55,946 bases of DNA from Alphaproteobacteria bacterium (lineage in GTDB: Bacteria > Pseudomonadota > Alphaproteobacteria > SP197): assembly GCA_016869675.1 (NCBI GenBank), contig VGDP01000021.1, forward strand, positions 1 through 55,946, given 5' to 3'. The position numbers were made by a program, and so were the translations under genes. The notes beneath the pieces are model-generated. The model saw nothing but the letters and a program-made list of their open reading frames with translations, searched no databases and was not told the origin of the DNA. Shown in pieces: positions 39,814 through 46,975 of this stretch; positions within the stretch are counted from its first letter, which is position 1, and every line of letters starts with the position of its first letter.

Positions 39814-40662
39814 GTGGGCGAGGACGAGGGCGGCGCGCGCCACGGCGAAGCGGGCGCCACCGTCCTCGATCGCGCCAAGTTCACCCGGTTGGGTCCGGCG
39901 CGGCGCGTCTGGGCCATCGGCGCGATCCACGGCGACATCGACCGGCTGATCCGGGTGCACCGCGACCTGGCCGCGCGGCTTGCGACCGGCGACCGCCTGG
40001 TCTACCTGGGCAACTATCTGGGTGTCGGCGCGGGTTCCGGCGGCGTACTGGACGAGTTGCTCGCGTTCCGCCGGCTCGCACTCGCACGGCCCAACGCCTT
40101 CGTCTGCGATCTCGCGTACCTGCGCGGCGCCCAGGAGGAGATGTGGCACAAGCTGCTGCAGCTCCAGCTCGCCATGGAGCCGACCCAGGTGCTCGCCTGG
40201 ATGATCCAGCGCGGCGTGGACGCCACCATCCGCGCCTACGGCTTCGACGCCGAAGGCGGCATGGCGGCGGCGCGCGTGAGCGTCACCGCGCTGACCCGCT
40301 GGACCGGGGCGTTGCGCGAGGCCATGCGCGGCCACCCCGGCCACGACGAGTTCCTGCACTCGCTGAAGCGCGCGGCGTTCACCACCCACGACGGCCTGCT
40401 GTTCGTCCATTCCGGGCTGGACCCATCGCGCCCGCTGGCCGCCCAGGGCGACGCCCTGTGGTGGGGCAGCGGCGGCTTCGCCGCGCTTGGCGCGCCCTAC
40501 GCCGGGTTCCGCCGGGTCGTGCGCGGCTTCGACCCGCGCCACGGCGGCATCGCCGAGACGCCCTACACCGTCACCGCCGACGCCGGCTGCGGCTTCGGCG
40601 GCGCGCTCAAGGCCCTCTGCCTCGACCCCACCGGCGCCGTCATCGACCGTATCGACGGATAG
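39814..40662 (+). CDS. Calcineurin-like phosphoesterase relative lacking metal ligands
   Basis: A 282-residue protein with the outline of a metallophosphoesterase: AIGAIHGDIDRL, YLGNYLGVGAGS, YLRGAQEEM and FVHSGLDPSRPL. In active enzymes these read GDIHGD, GDYxxRG and GNHE; here Asp-1 is Ala, the second Asp is Asn with the Arg lost, and Asn-His is Ala-Gln. The frame is intact, so this looks like a pseudoenzyme rather than a random pseudogene. GTG start assumed; it follows carD by 14 bases and may be co-transcribed. The stop TAG merges with a palindromic repeat. Confidence 0.75.
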   Translation: MGEDEGGARHGEAGATVLDRAKFTRLGPARRVWAIGAIHGDIDRLIRVHRDLAARLATGDRLVYLGNYLGVGAGSGGVLDELLAFRRLALARPNAFVCDLAYLRGAQEEMWHKLLQLQLAMEPTQVLAWMIQRGVDATIRAYGFDAEGGMAAARVSVTALTRWTGALREAMRGHPGHDEFLHSLKRAAFTTHDGLLFVHSGLDPSRPLAAQGDALWWGSGGFAALGAPYAGFRRVVRGFDPRHGGIAETPYTVTADAGCGFGGALKALCLDPTGAVIDRIDG

Positions 40663-40798
40663 AGCAACATCCGATCAAACCGAACCGACGTGGTTCCGCT
40701 TGATCGGATAAGGTTGGTCGCGATTCGACGATCCAGAGCGGCTTGCCCGATCACGTGGAATCACAAGGTGATTCCGCGTGATCGGTCCCCGCTCTGGT
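40661..40798. repeat. Dispersed palindromic repeat, longest copy (follows the phosphoesterase stop)
   Basis: Starts within the stop codon with AGAGCAACATCCGATC. Unit 1 folds as CCGATCAAACCGAACC/GGTTCCGCTTGATCGG. Unit 2 is a 16-bp hairpin GATCACGTGGAATCAC/GTGATTCCGCGTGATC with a 3-base loop and one G-T pair, enclosed by CCAGAGCGG/CCGCTCTGG. Unit 1 matches the element after GGT; the right end matches, inverted, the element after acnA. Confidence 0.8.
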
Positions 40799-40843
40799 GG
40801 TAGATCGGGGCCCGGACGGCGCGCTCGACGACGGAGGGCCACG

Positions 40844-42085
40844 ATGCGCAACCTGAGGGTCAACGGCGATCGGCTGTGGCAGAGCCTTATGGACATGGCG
40901 AGGATCGGCGCCACCGCCAAGGGCGGCAGCTGCCGGCTGGCCGCGTCCGACGAGGACAAGTTGGGCCGCGACCTGTTCGTCGCCTGGTGCCGCGCGGCAG
41001 GCCTGACCGTCACCATCGACCGCATCGGCAACATCTTTGCCCGCCGCCGGGGACGTAACGAGGATCTGCCGCCGATCATCACGGGCAGCCACCTGGACAC
41101 CCAGCCGACTGGTGGCCGGTTCGACGGCGTCTACGGCGTCCTGGCGGGGCTCGAGGTCATCCGCGCGCTCGATGACGCCGGCATCGAGACCGAGGCGCCC
41201 GTCGAAGTGGTGGTGTGGACCAACGAGGAGGGCGCGCGCTTCGCCCCGGCCATGGTCGCCTCGGGCGCCTTCGCCGGGGTGTTCGACGTGAACGAGGCGC
41301 TGAAGGCCAAGGACCTGGACGGCAAGGTGTTCGGCGAGGAGCTGGCGCGCATCGGCTACGCCGGCGCGACGCCGGTCGGCGGCCGGGCCATCGGTGCCGC
41401 CTTCGAGGCGCACATCGAGCAGGGCCCGATCCTGGAGGCCGAGGACCGCACCATCGGCGTGGTCACCGGCGTCCAGGGCATCCGTTGGTACGACGTGCGC
41501 ATCGACGGCATGGAGGCGCATGCCGGCCCCACGCCCATGACCATGCGCAAGGACGCCATGGTCGCCGCGGCGCGCGTGATCGCCGCCGCTGACGCCGCCG
41601 CCAAGGGCCACGCGCCTCACGGCCGCGCCACGTGCAAAGTGGTCGACGTGGCGCCGCGCGGCTCGCGCAACACCATCGCCGGCCACGTCTACCTGACCAT
41701 CGACATGCGCCATCCGAGCGGCGCCGCGCTCGACGCCATGGACGCCGAGTTGCGCGCCCAGGCGAGCGCCGCCGAGGCCGAGTGCGGCGTCGCCATCGCC
41801 ATCGAGACGATCTGGACCTCGCCGCCCGTGGCGTTCGATCCGGCGTGCGTCGAGGCCGTGCGCGCCGCGACGACGACGCTAGGCCTAAGCAACAAGGACA
41901 TGGTCAGCGGCGCCGGCCACGATTCGTGCTACGTCGCGCGCGTCGCCCCCACCGCCATGATCTTCGTGCCGTGCGAGAAGGGCATCAGCCACAACGAGGT
42001 CGAGAACGCCAAGAAGGAGCACCTGGAGGCCGGGTGCAACGTGCTGCTCCACGCCATGCTGGAACGCGCCAACGCCGGGGCGTGA
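40844..42085 (+). CDS. M20-family Zn-dependent hydrolase (hydantoinase/carbamoylase type)
   Basis: A 413-residue amidohydrolase of the allantoate amidohydrolase / N-carbamoyl-L-amino-acid hydrolase / beta-ureidopropionase group. Dinuclear metal ligands are in GSHLDTQPTGGRFDG, the NEEG motif of VVWTNEEGARF, AAFEAHIEQGP, and GISHNEVE; GHDSCYVA is a substrate-site motif. It would hydrolyse the N-carbamoyl group of a ureido acid in pyrimidine, purine or hydantoin breakdown; which one needs a tree. Start at MRNLRVNGDRL with GGAGGG 6 bases upstream. Confidence 0.9.
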   Translation: MRNLRVNGDRLWQSLMDMARIGATAKGGSCRLAASDEDKLGRDLFVAWCRAAGLTVTIDRIGNIFARRRGRNEDLPPIITGSHLDTQPTGGRFDGVYGVLAGLEVIRALDDAGIETEAPVEVVVWTNEEGARFAPAMVASGAFAGVFDVNEALKAKDLDGKVFGEELARIGYAGATPVGGRAIGAAFEAHIEQGPILEAEDRTIGVVTGVQGIRWYDVRIDGMEAHAGPTPMTMRKDAMVAAARVIAAADAAAKGHAPHGRATCKVVDVAPRGSRNTIAGHVYLTIDMRHPSGAALDAMDAELRAQASAAEAECGVAIAIETIWTSPPVAFDPACVEAVRAATTTLGLSNKDMVSGAGHDSCYVARVAPTAMIFVPCEKGISHNEVENAKKEHLEAGCNVLLHAMLERANAGA

Positions 42086-42149
42086 TCAAGCCCTTGCGTT
42101 AGGAGATGCAAGAGAACATAATGGCTCGAATAGCCCTGAGCACGGATTA

Positions 42150-42404
42150 ATGAAGAGCGTCGCGGCGAAGCAGGCGAAGGACGAGTTCGGGCGTCTGCTC
42201 GATTTGGCCAGGTCTGAGCCCGTGCGCATCGAGAAGCACGGCCGGCCGGTGGCGGTCGTCCTGTCCACCGAGGAGTACGAGCGGCTGGAGGCCATCGAGG
42301 ACGCGTGGTGGGCGTTGCGCGCGCAAGCGGCCGGTGGCGAAGGCTTCCTGGGCGCGGACGCGAGCGAGGCCCTGCTGCGTCGCCTGGCCCATGCGCCGGA
42401 TTGA
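42150..42404 (+). CDS. Phd/YefM-type antitoxin
   Basis: An 84-residue protein with the antitoxin N-terminal DNA-binding pattern (VAAKQAKDEFGRLLDLA, EPVRIEKHGRPVAVVLSTEEYERL) and a C-terminal helical part for toxin binding. It overlaps the downstream toxin gene by 14 bases. The AT-richer stretch upstream (AAGAGAACATAATGG) probably carries its promoter, expected to be self-repressed. Confidence 0.88.
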   Translation: MKSVAAKQAKDEFGRLLDLARSEPVRIEKHGRPVAVVLSTEEYERLEAIEDAWWALRAQAAGGEGFLGADASEALLRRLAHAPD

Positions 42405-42660
42405 CCTGTCGCGACAGGCCGCGCGCGTCGTCGAGAAGCTACCGCCCAAGCACCGCCGCCAGGTCATCGGCAAGATCACGGAACTTGCGCGCGATCCCAA
42501 CCCGCCGGATGCCCGCGCGCTCAAGGGATTTTCCCTGATGCGCGCGGACGTCGGCGAGTACCGGATCGTCTACGACGTAGTGGACGAGACCGTTCGCGTG
42601 CAGGTCGTCGGCAAGCGCAACGACGACGAGGTCTACCGTATCCTCGACCGCAAGCGCTGA
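42391..42660 (+). CDS. RelE/ParE-family toxin
   Basis: An 89-residue toxin-fold protein: VVEKLPPKHRRQVIGKITELARDP, the central ALKGFSLMRADVGEYRIVYDV, and C-terminal VVGKRNDDEVYRIL. The run of basic residues and the terminal Arg/Lys/Tyr fit RelE, which cuts ribosome-bound mRNA. ATG lies inside the antitoxin end. Ends 3 bases before the converging M48 gene. Looks complete. Confidence 0.88.
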   Translation: MRRIDLSRQAARVVEKLPPKHRRQVIGKITELARDPNPPDARALKGFSLMRADVGEYRIVYDVVDETVRVQVVGKRNDDEVYRILDRKR

Positions 42661-42663
42661 CGC

Positions 42664-44136
42664 CTACTCCACCACGATCTTGACGAGCTGGCCGGCCTGC
42701 AGAGGCTGGTTGGGCGCGAGCCCGTTGAGCGTGCGGAAGCGGTCCAGCGGCAGATCCTCGAACGGCATCATGCGCGCGAAGGTCTCGTGGGTGTCACCCG
42801 CATTGACGCGCACCAACTCGACCCGCGTGGGCTGCAGCCCCGCCTTCTCGGCCGCCGTCAGCGGCCGGAACGAGTAGGTCGTCTCGCGCAGTGCCTGATC
42901 GAGCGACGCCGTGACCTTGGCCGGCGTGACGAATAGGAAGCGGTAGATCTGGTTCGCGTCGTAGCGCACCACGACGCCGCGCACGTCGACCGGGCCGGAC
43001 CGGGTCTGGCCGCGCGCGACACCGGTCGCCGCAGCCATGCCGTTGACGGTGAGCGCCTCCACGTTCACCAGGTTGGCCTGGGCGAGCCAGTCCTGCGCCA
43101 GGTAGTGGCGCAGGTCGGCGCCCTGGCCCACCTGCGCGCCGTCGAAGCGGATCGCCGCGCCGTCCTTGCGCACGGCGACCACGGCCTCGGTGCTGTTGTT
43201 GAGCCGGAAGCCCTCGGGCACGTCGAAGCCGAAGCCGAGCCCCGGGTGGGCGAACGTGCGGCCCTTGATGAAGCCTTCCTCGGGGCTGTCGCCGTAGAGC
43301 ATGCCGGCGATGCGCTCGAGGTAACCGTCGCGGTTGACCTTGGGCTCGGCGACCAGAGTGCCTTCGGCCGCGTCGGCCGCGCGCTTGATGCGGTCGCCGG
43401 TGCGCGGATGGCTCGAGAACAGGCTGTGCTCCGCCTCGCGGCCCTCGCGCCCGGCCAACTTGGCTTCGAGTTGGCTGTCGAGCTGCAGGCTGCCCAGGAA
43501 CGACGCCATGGCGTGCGGGTCATAGCCGGCGCGCGTGAGATAGCGCACGCCAAGTGTGTCGGCCTCCATCTCCTGCTCGCGGCTGTAGCTCTGCACCGCC
43601 GCCGCCGCGCCGACCTGGGCGAGGTCGGCGACCGCCTGGCTGCCCAGCGCTGCGCCCAGCACGGCCGCGCCCAGGTTGGCGAACAGCCCGGTGGTCACGC
43701 GGTTGGCCGTGTGGCGCGCCGTGACGTGGCCGATCTCGTGGGCGATGACGCCGGCGAGCTCGGCCTCGCTGTTGGCCAGCGCCAACAGCCCGCGCGTGAC
43801 GTAGACGTAGCCGCCGGGCAGCGCGAAGGCGTTGACCACGGGGCTGTCGAGCAGGGTGAACGTGAACGGCTTGTTGTTTAGCTCGGAAACCGCGCGCAGG
43901 CGCGCGCCGATGCCGGCGACGTAGGCGTTGAGCTCGGGGTCCTCCTCGTAGACGCCGCCGAACTCCTTGATGATCTTCGGGTGCTCGTCGCGCCCGATGG
44001 ACGCCTCCTGCTCGGGTCCTATGACGGTCAACTCCTGCTGGCCGGTCGCCGGGTTGGTGGTGCAGCCCTGGACCGCGGCCAGGGCGAACCCGGCCAGGAC
44101 CAGGGCGATCAAGTGCGGGCGGCGCGGCGACGTCAT
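42664..44136 (-). CDS. M48-family metalloprotease, BepA-like lipoprotein
   Basis: A 490-residue periplasmic protease. A signal sequence ends in a lipobox-like AAVQGC, so it is probably a lipoprotein. VIAHEIGHVTARHTANR holds the HExxH zinc site, and EMEADTLGVRYL supplies the third ligand. The C-terminal RVNAGDTHETFARMM...LNGLAPNQPLQAGQLVKIV looks like a LysM-type domain. BepA-like proteases act in outer-membrane protein assembly quality control. Stop overlaps the nuclease gene start across an ATGA. Confidence 0.9.
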   Translation of the reverse strand: MTSPRRPHLIALVLAGFALAAVQGCTTNPATGQQELTVIGPEQEASIGRDEHPKIIKEFGGVYEEDPELNAYVAGIGARLRAVSELNNKPFTFTLLDSPVVNAFALPGGYVYVTRGLLALANSEAELAGVIAHEIGHVTARHTANRVTTGLFANLGAAVLGAALGSQAVADLAQVGAAAAVQSYSREQEMEADTLGVRYLTRAGYDPHAMASFLGSLQLDSQLEAKLAGREGREAEHSLFSSHPRTGDRIKRAADAAEGTLVAEPKVNRDGYLERIAGMLYGDSPEEGFIKGRTFAHPGLGFGFDVPEGFRLNNSTEAVVAVRKDGAAIRFDGAQVGQGADLRHYLAQDWLAQANLVNVEALTVNGMAAATGVARGQTRSGPVDVRGVVVRYDANQIYRFLFVTPAKVTASLDQALRETTYSFRPLTAAEKAGLQPTRVELVRVNAGDTHETFARMMPFEDLPLDRFRTLNGLAPNQPLQAGQLVKIVVE

Positions 44137-44903
44137 GGGTCGAGTACCTCGAGGGGCTCGGGATGGCTCAATTCGATCATCGGGCCGTTACGGAACGTGG
44201 TCCAGCCGCGCACGCGCACGCGCGCGCCGGCCAACGCCAGTGGATCGACGCCAGCGTCGGCGAAGACCGTGGCGGCTTTGCGGCCGATGGTGACGGTGAA
44301 GTCGGAGCGCCAGTCGGCGCCGAAGTTGAGATAGACGCGCCCGTCGATGTCCGCCGCGTCCGCGATCACGCCCTCGACCACGACGAAGCGGTCGAGCGGC
44401 ACGTCCTCGTCCGCCGCCAGCACGGCGAAATAGGGATTGGCCCACAGCCCGCGCCCCTCCGCGCGCGCGTGCATCTCCAGCGCCAGCATGTCGGCCACCA
44501 GCGCGCGGTTGTCGGGGAAGCTGTAGACCCGGCCGAGCCCCGCCTCGATCATGGCGCCCTGGATCCAGCGTCCGCCCTCATCGTGCAGGTGGGCGAGCGT
44601 GCGGCCGTGGCGGTCGCGCCGTTCGCCGCCGAAGCCGAGCGTGACGACGCGGCCCAGTACCAGGTCCTCGAGCGCGGCCTTGGCCTCCTCGGCCAGGGGT
44701 TCGGTCGACACATGGGCGCGCCCCAGCGAGAGTGTCGGCGCCATCATGCCTACCAGGCGCACCTCCTCGCCGCCTCCCAGCACCACCGTGTCGCCGTCGA
44801 TCACCTCGACGACGCGTCCCTCGCCGCCGTGCTCCAGCCCTTGGGCGGCGGCCGGCGCGGCGGCGAGCGCGAGGACGAGAAACGCGAGGGCGGCGCGGGT
44901 CAT
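44133..44903 (-). CDS. Secreted staphylococcal-nuclease-like (thermonuclease) protein
   Basis: A 256-residue protein with a signal peptide ending AAPAAAQG and an SNase domain: VVEVIDGDTVVL, then the catalytic Arg in VRLVGMMAP, Glu in PLAEEAKAAL and Arg in RDRHGRTLAHL. A C-terminal OB-like segment (VVVEGVIADAADIDGRVYLNFG) is added. Probably a periplasmic nuclease; ATGA coupling with the M48 protease suggests joint envelope action, which is inference. Confidence 0.87.
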   Translation of the reverse strand: MTRAALAFLVLALAAAPAAAQGLEHGGEGRVVEVIDGDTVVLGGGEEVRLVGMMAPTLSLGRAHVSTEPLAEEAKAALEDLVLGRVVTLGFGGERRDRHGRTLAHLHDEGGRWIQGAMIEAGLGRVYSFPDNRALVADMLALEMHARAEGRGLWANPYFAVLAADEDVPLDRFVVVEGVIADAADIDGRVYLNFGADWRSDFTVTIGRKAATVFADAGVDPLALAGARVRVRGWTTFRNGPMIELSHPEPLEVLDP

Positions 44904-44928
44904 GGCTGGACTGTAGCCGGGGGGCCAA

Positions 44929-44961
44929 ATAGGGTCTTGTCCGTGGCACCACGGACCCTAT
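44929..44961. promoter_or_regulatory. Long hairpin between divergent nuclease and PagL-like genes
   Basis: ATAGGGT and ACCCTAT pair outside, CCGTGG and CCACGG inside with a two-base loop and a five-base bulge. It fills most of the 69-base divergent gap and would lie in the PagL-like leader or over its promoter; ACCCTATGAT could also be a -10 region. Confidence 0.4.
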
Positions 44962-44972
44962 GATGCGCGCCC

Positions 44973-45482
44973 ATGACGCCCATGACCCCACTGCCGCACG
45001 TTCTCGCCCTCGTCGCTCTCGTCCTCGCCACCTTCGCCATCGCCAGGACCGCGCGCGCCGAGGACGACCGAGGCTTCGTCGCGATCGGCATCGGCGGCTT
45101 CGACGTCAACGATAACGAAACCACGTTCCAGGGCCGCATCGAGTACCGCTCGGACCGCCGGTTCCTGCTGTTCAAGCCCATGGCCGGGCTGATGGTCACC
45201 GGCGAGGCCGGGTTCTACGGCTACGGCGGCATCCTGATGGACCTCTATTTCGGCCGGCGCTGGGTGCTCACCCCCTCGTTCGCCGTCGGCGCCTACGAGG
45301 ACGGCGACGGCAAGGACCTAGGCGGCACGCTCGAGTTCCGCTCGGCCGTCGAGCTCAGCTACCGGCTCGACGACCGCGCGCGCCTCGGCCTCGCCTTCGA
45401 CCACATCTCGAACGCCAGTATCTACGACGACAACCCGGGCACCGAATCGCTCGTCCTGATGTACGCGATCCCGCTGAACTGA
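44973..45482 (+). CDS. Acyloxyacyl hydrolase / PagL-like lipid A deacylase
   Basis: A 169-residue outer-membrane beta-barrel candidate. A signal peptide ends near ARTARAE; alternating-hydrophobic strands with aromatic ends follow; the PagL catalytic motif appears as FDHISNASIYDDNPGTES (His, Ser and Glu). PagL removes the 3-O-acyl chain of lipid A. The downstream neighbours converge on it. Confidence 0.85.
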   Translation: MTPMTPLPHVLALVALVLATFAIARTARAEDDRGFVAIGIGGFDVNDNETTFQGRIEYRSDRRFLLFKPMAGLMVTGEAGFYGYGGILMDLYFGRRWVLTPSFAVGAYEDGDGKDLGGTLEFRSAVELSYRLDDRARLGLAFDHISNASIYDDNPGTESLVLMYAIPLN

Positions 45483-45489
45483 GGGCGGT

Positions 45490-45918
45490 TCAGCGTCCCG
45501 TCTTGACGGCCGCCTTGCGTGGGCGACCGCCCTTGGCGCCGTTGCGCCGCGCCGCCGCCGCCTTGGCCGCCGAGCGCGCCGCGCCGGCCTTCGCGGCGCG
45601 CTGGCGATCCATCCACGCCTTGGTGCCGAACAGCCCGGCCAGCAGGCCCGGCACGCTGAGATCGACGTCGAGCCGTTCCCAATGCAGCCCAAACCCGGCG
45701 CCGAGCACCTCGACTTCGGCCAAGTCCTCGTCGCCGGCGCCTTCAAGCCCCTGGGCGAGGCGCGCCGGGAACGCGAAGGCGCAGCCGTTCGCGAGCTCGA
45801 CGACAACACGGCCCGACCGCCGGTCGTAGCGGGCCGTTCGTGCGCGTGCCTCGGAGGCGGTGGCGGCACGGCCGCGGGCTTCGGCCACGCTCACGATGGT
45901 GTCTTCACTCTCACCCAT
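45490..45918 (-). CDS. DUF2442 domain protein
   Basis: A 142-residue protein: the DUF2442 core is ARYDRRSGRVVVELANGCAFAFPARLAQGL and VEVLGAGFGLHWERLDVDLSVPGLL, followed by an Ala/Arg/Lys-rich basic tail (RNGAKGGRPRKAAVKTGR). DUF2442 genes regularly pair with DUF4160 genes, as here, and the pair is often described as toxin-antitoxin-like; the function is not established. ATG 10 bases after the DUF4160 stop. Confidence 0.82.
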   Translation of the reverse strand: MGESEDTIVSVAEARGRAATASEARARTARYDRRSGRVVVELANGCAFAFPARLAQGLEGAGDEDLAEVEVLGAGFGLHWERLDVDLSVPGLLAGLFGTKAWMDRQRAAKAGAARSAAKAAAARRNGAKGGRPRKAAVKTGR

Positions 45919-45928
45919 GGATCGCCTT

Positions 45929-46141
45929 CTATCGCGCCAGGAAATCGTCCCGCATTTGTTCGATCTCGTGCAGGATCCGCCTCAGGTCCAATCGCCCGAT
46001 CCCGACAACCCAATCGATATCGAGACCGTCCGGGCCATCCAAGATCACGCGCGCCTCACCGCCCGGTCCCACGACATGGACATGAGGCGGACCATGGTGG
46101 TTGACGAAGATGACGAACCTGAAGCCAAAGGCCCGGTGAAT
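45929..46141 (-). CDS. DUF4160 domain protein, no canonical start codon
   Basis: Seventy residues reading IHRAFGFRFVIFVNHHGPPH then VHVVGPGGEARVILDG and LRRILHEIEQMRDDFLAR match DUF4160, whose hallmark is the PPHxHV motif. No ATG, GTG or TTG precedes it in frame: a TAA lies 15 bases before the first conserved codon, leaving only an ATT as possible start. It is either translated from ATT or has lost its original start by a small deletion. A strong promoter ends 11 bases upstream, so the message would be nearly leaderless. Confidence 0.7.
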   Translation of the reverse strand: MHRAFGFRFVIFVNHHGPPHVHVVGPGGEARVILDGPDGLDIDWVVGIGRLDLRRILHEIEQMRDDFLAR

Positions 46142-46152
46142 CGCGACTAGAA

Positions 46153-46181
46153 ATTATAACCTATCATAGATGGGTTAACAA
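46153..46181 (-). promoter_or_regulatory. Strong consensus promoter for the DUF4160-DUF2442 pair
   Basis: On the minus strand TTGTTA, a 17-base spacer and a perfect TATAAT. The spacer contains CTATGATAG, a near-palindrome that could be an operator. The block is strikingly AT-rich against its surroundings. Confidence 0.7.
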
Positions 46182-46204
46182 GCCAACACAGCAAGACGAT
46201 GTCG

Positions 46205-46975
46205 TTACTCCCCCACGCCCGCCGCGCGCAGCAGGGCGCAGGCGTAGCGGATGGGGATGGCGTAGCTGATGCCCGAGGAATCGCTGAGCGCGCTTTCCTT
46301 GCTGTCCTTGACGAAGACGCTGGAGACGATGCCGACCACCGCGCCGGTATCCACCCGGTAGAGCGGGCTGCCGCCGTTGCCGGGCAGCGCGGTCAGATCG
46401 AGCTGGAGGACGAGGAAATCGCCCTCGCGCAGGCGCTTGATCATGGCGGCGTCGAGTTGGCCCGGCTCGGTCGCGGGGATCGCGATGGGCGTCCACGCCG
46501 CGACGATGCCCCGGTGTGTCGCCGGGTAGAGCCCGAGCGCGGCGCCGATGGGAAAGCCGGTCATGGCGATCGAATGGCCTTCCTCGAGGGCCGTGTCGTC
46601 GCCGAGGTCGAGCACGGGCAGCGGCGGGCCGTCGATGGCGAGCACCGCGACGTCGTGGTCGAGATCGGCGGCGATCACACGCGCCGCGCGTAATGCGTAG
46701 TCATCGCCCGAAGGCACGAACACGGCCAGCGTCTCGGGCGGCATGGACGCGCGTACGCCGTTGACCACGTGGGCGTTGGTCAGCACATGGCGGCCGTCGC
46801 CCACGACGAAGCCGGTGCCGAACAACCGCGACGGCGGCGCGCGCGTCGCCTGCAGGGTGCCGATGCCTACCACCGCGGGCTTGACCCGCTTGAGGGTGGC
46901 GACCAGGTCCTCGGCGCGCGCGGGCCCCGCGCCGAAGCCCAGGAGAAGCGCGAGCGCGAGGAACCGGCGGGTCAC
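46205..46975 (-). CDS. Trypsin-like (S1C) protein with catalytic Ser replaced by Gly
   Basis: A 256-residue secreted protein: signal peptide FLALALLLGFGAGPARA, catalytic His in VLTNAHVV and Asp in DLDHDVAVLAI. The nucleophile box, normally GNSGSP or GNSGGP, reads GNGGSPLYR, so the serine is Gly by a single AGC-to-GGC-type change. The frame is open throughout, ending in TAA. GTG start overlaps the asnB stop (GTGA), placing it as the last gene of the exosortase operon. Either a pseudoprotease with a binding role or the first sign of decay. Confidence 0.85.
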   Translation of the reverse strand: MTRRFLALALLLGFGAGPARAEDLVATLKRVKPAVVGIGTLQATRAPPSRLFGTGFVVGDGRHVLTNAHVVNGVRASMPPETLAVFVPSGDDYALRAARVIAADLDHDVAVLAIDGPPLPVLDLGDDTALEEGHSIAMTGFPIGAALGLYPATHRGIVAAWTPIAIPATEPGQLDAAMIKRLREGDFLVLQLDLTALPGNGGSPLYRVDTGAVVGIVSSVFVKDSKESALSDSSGISYAIPIRYACALLRAAGVGE

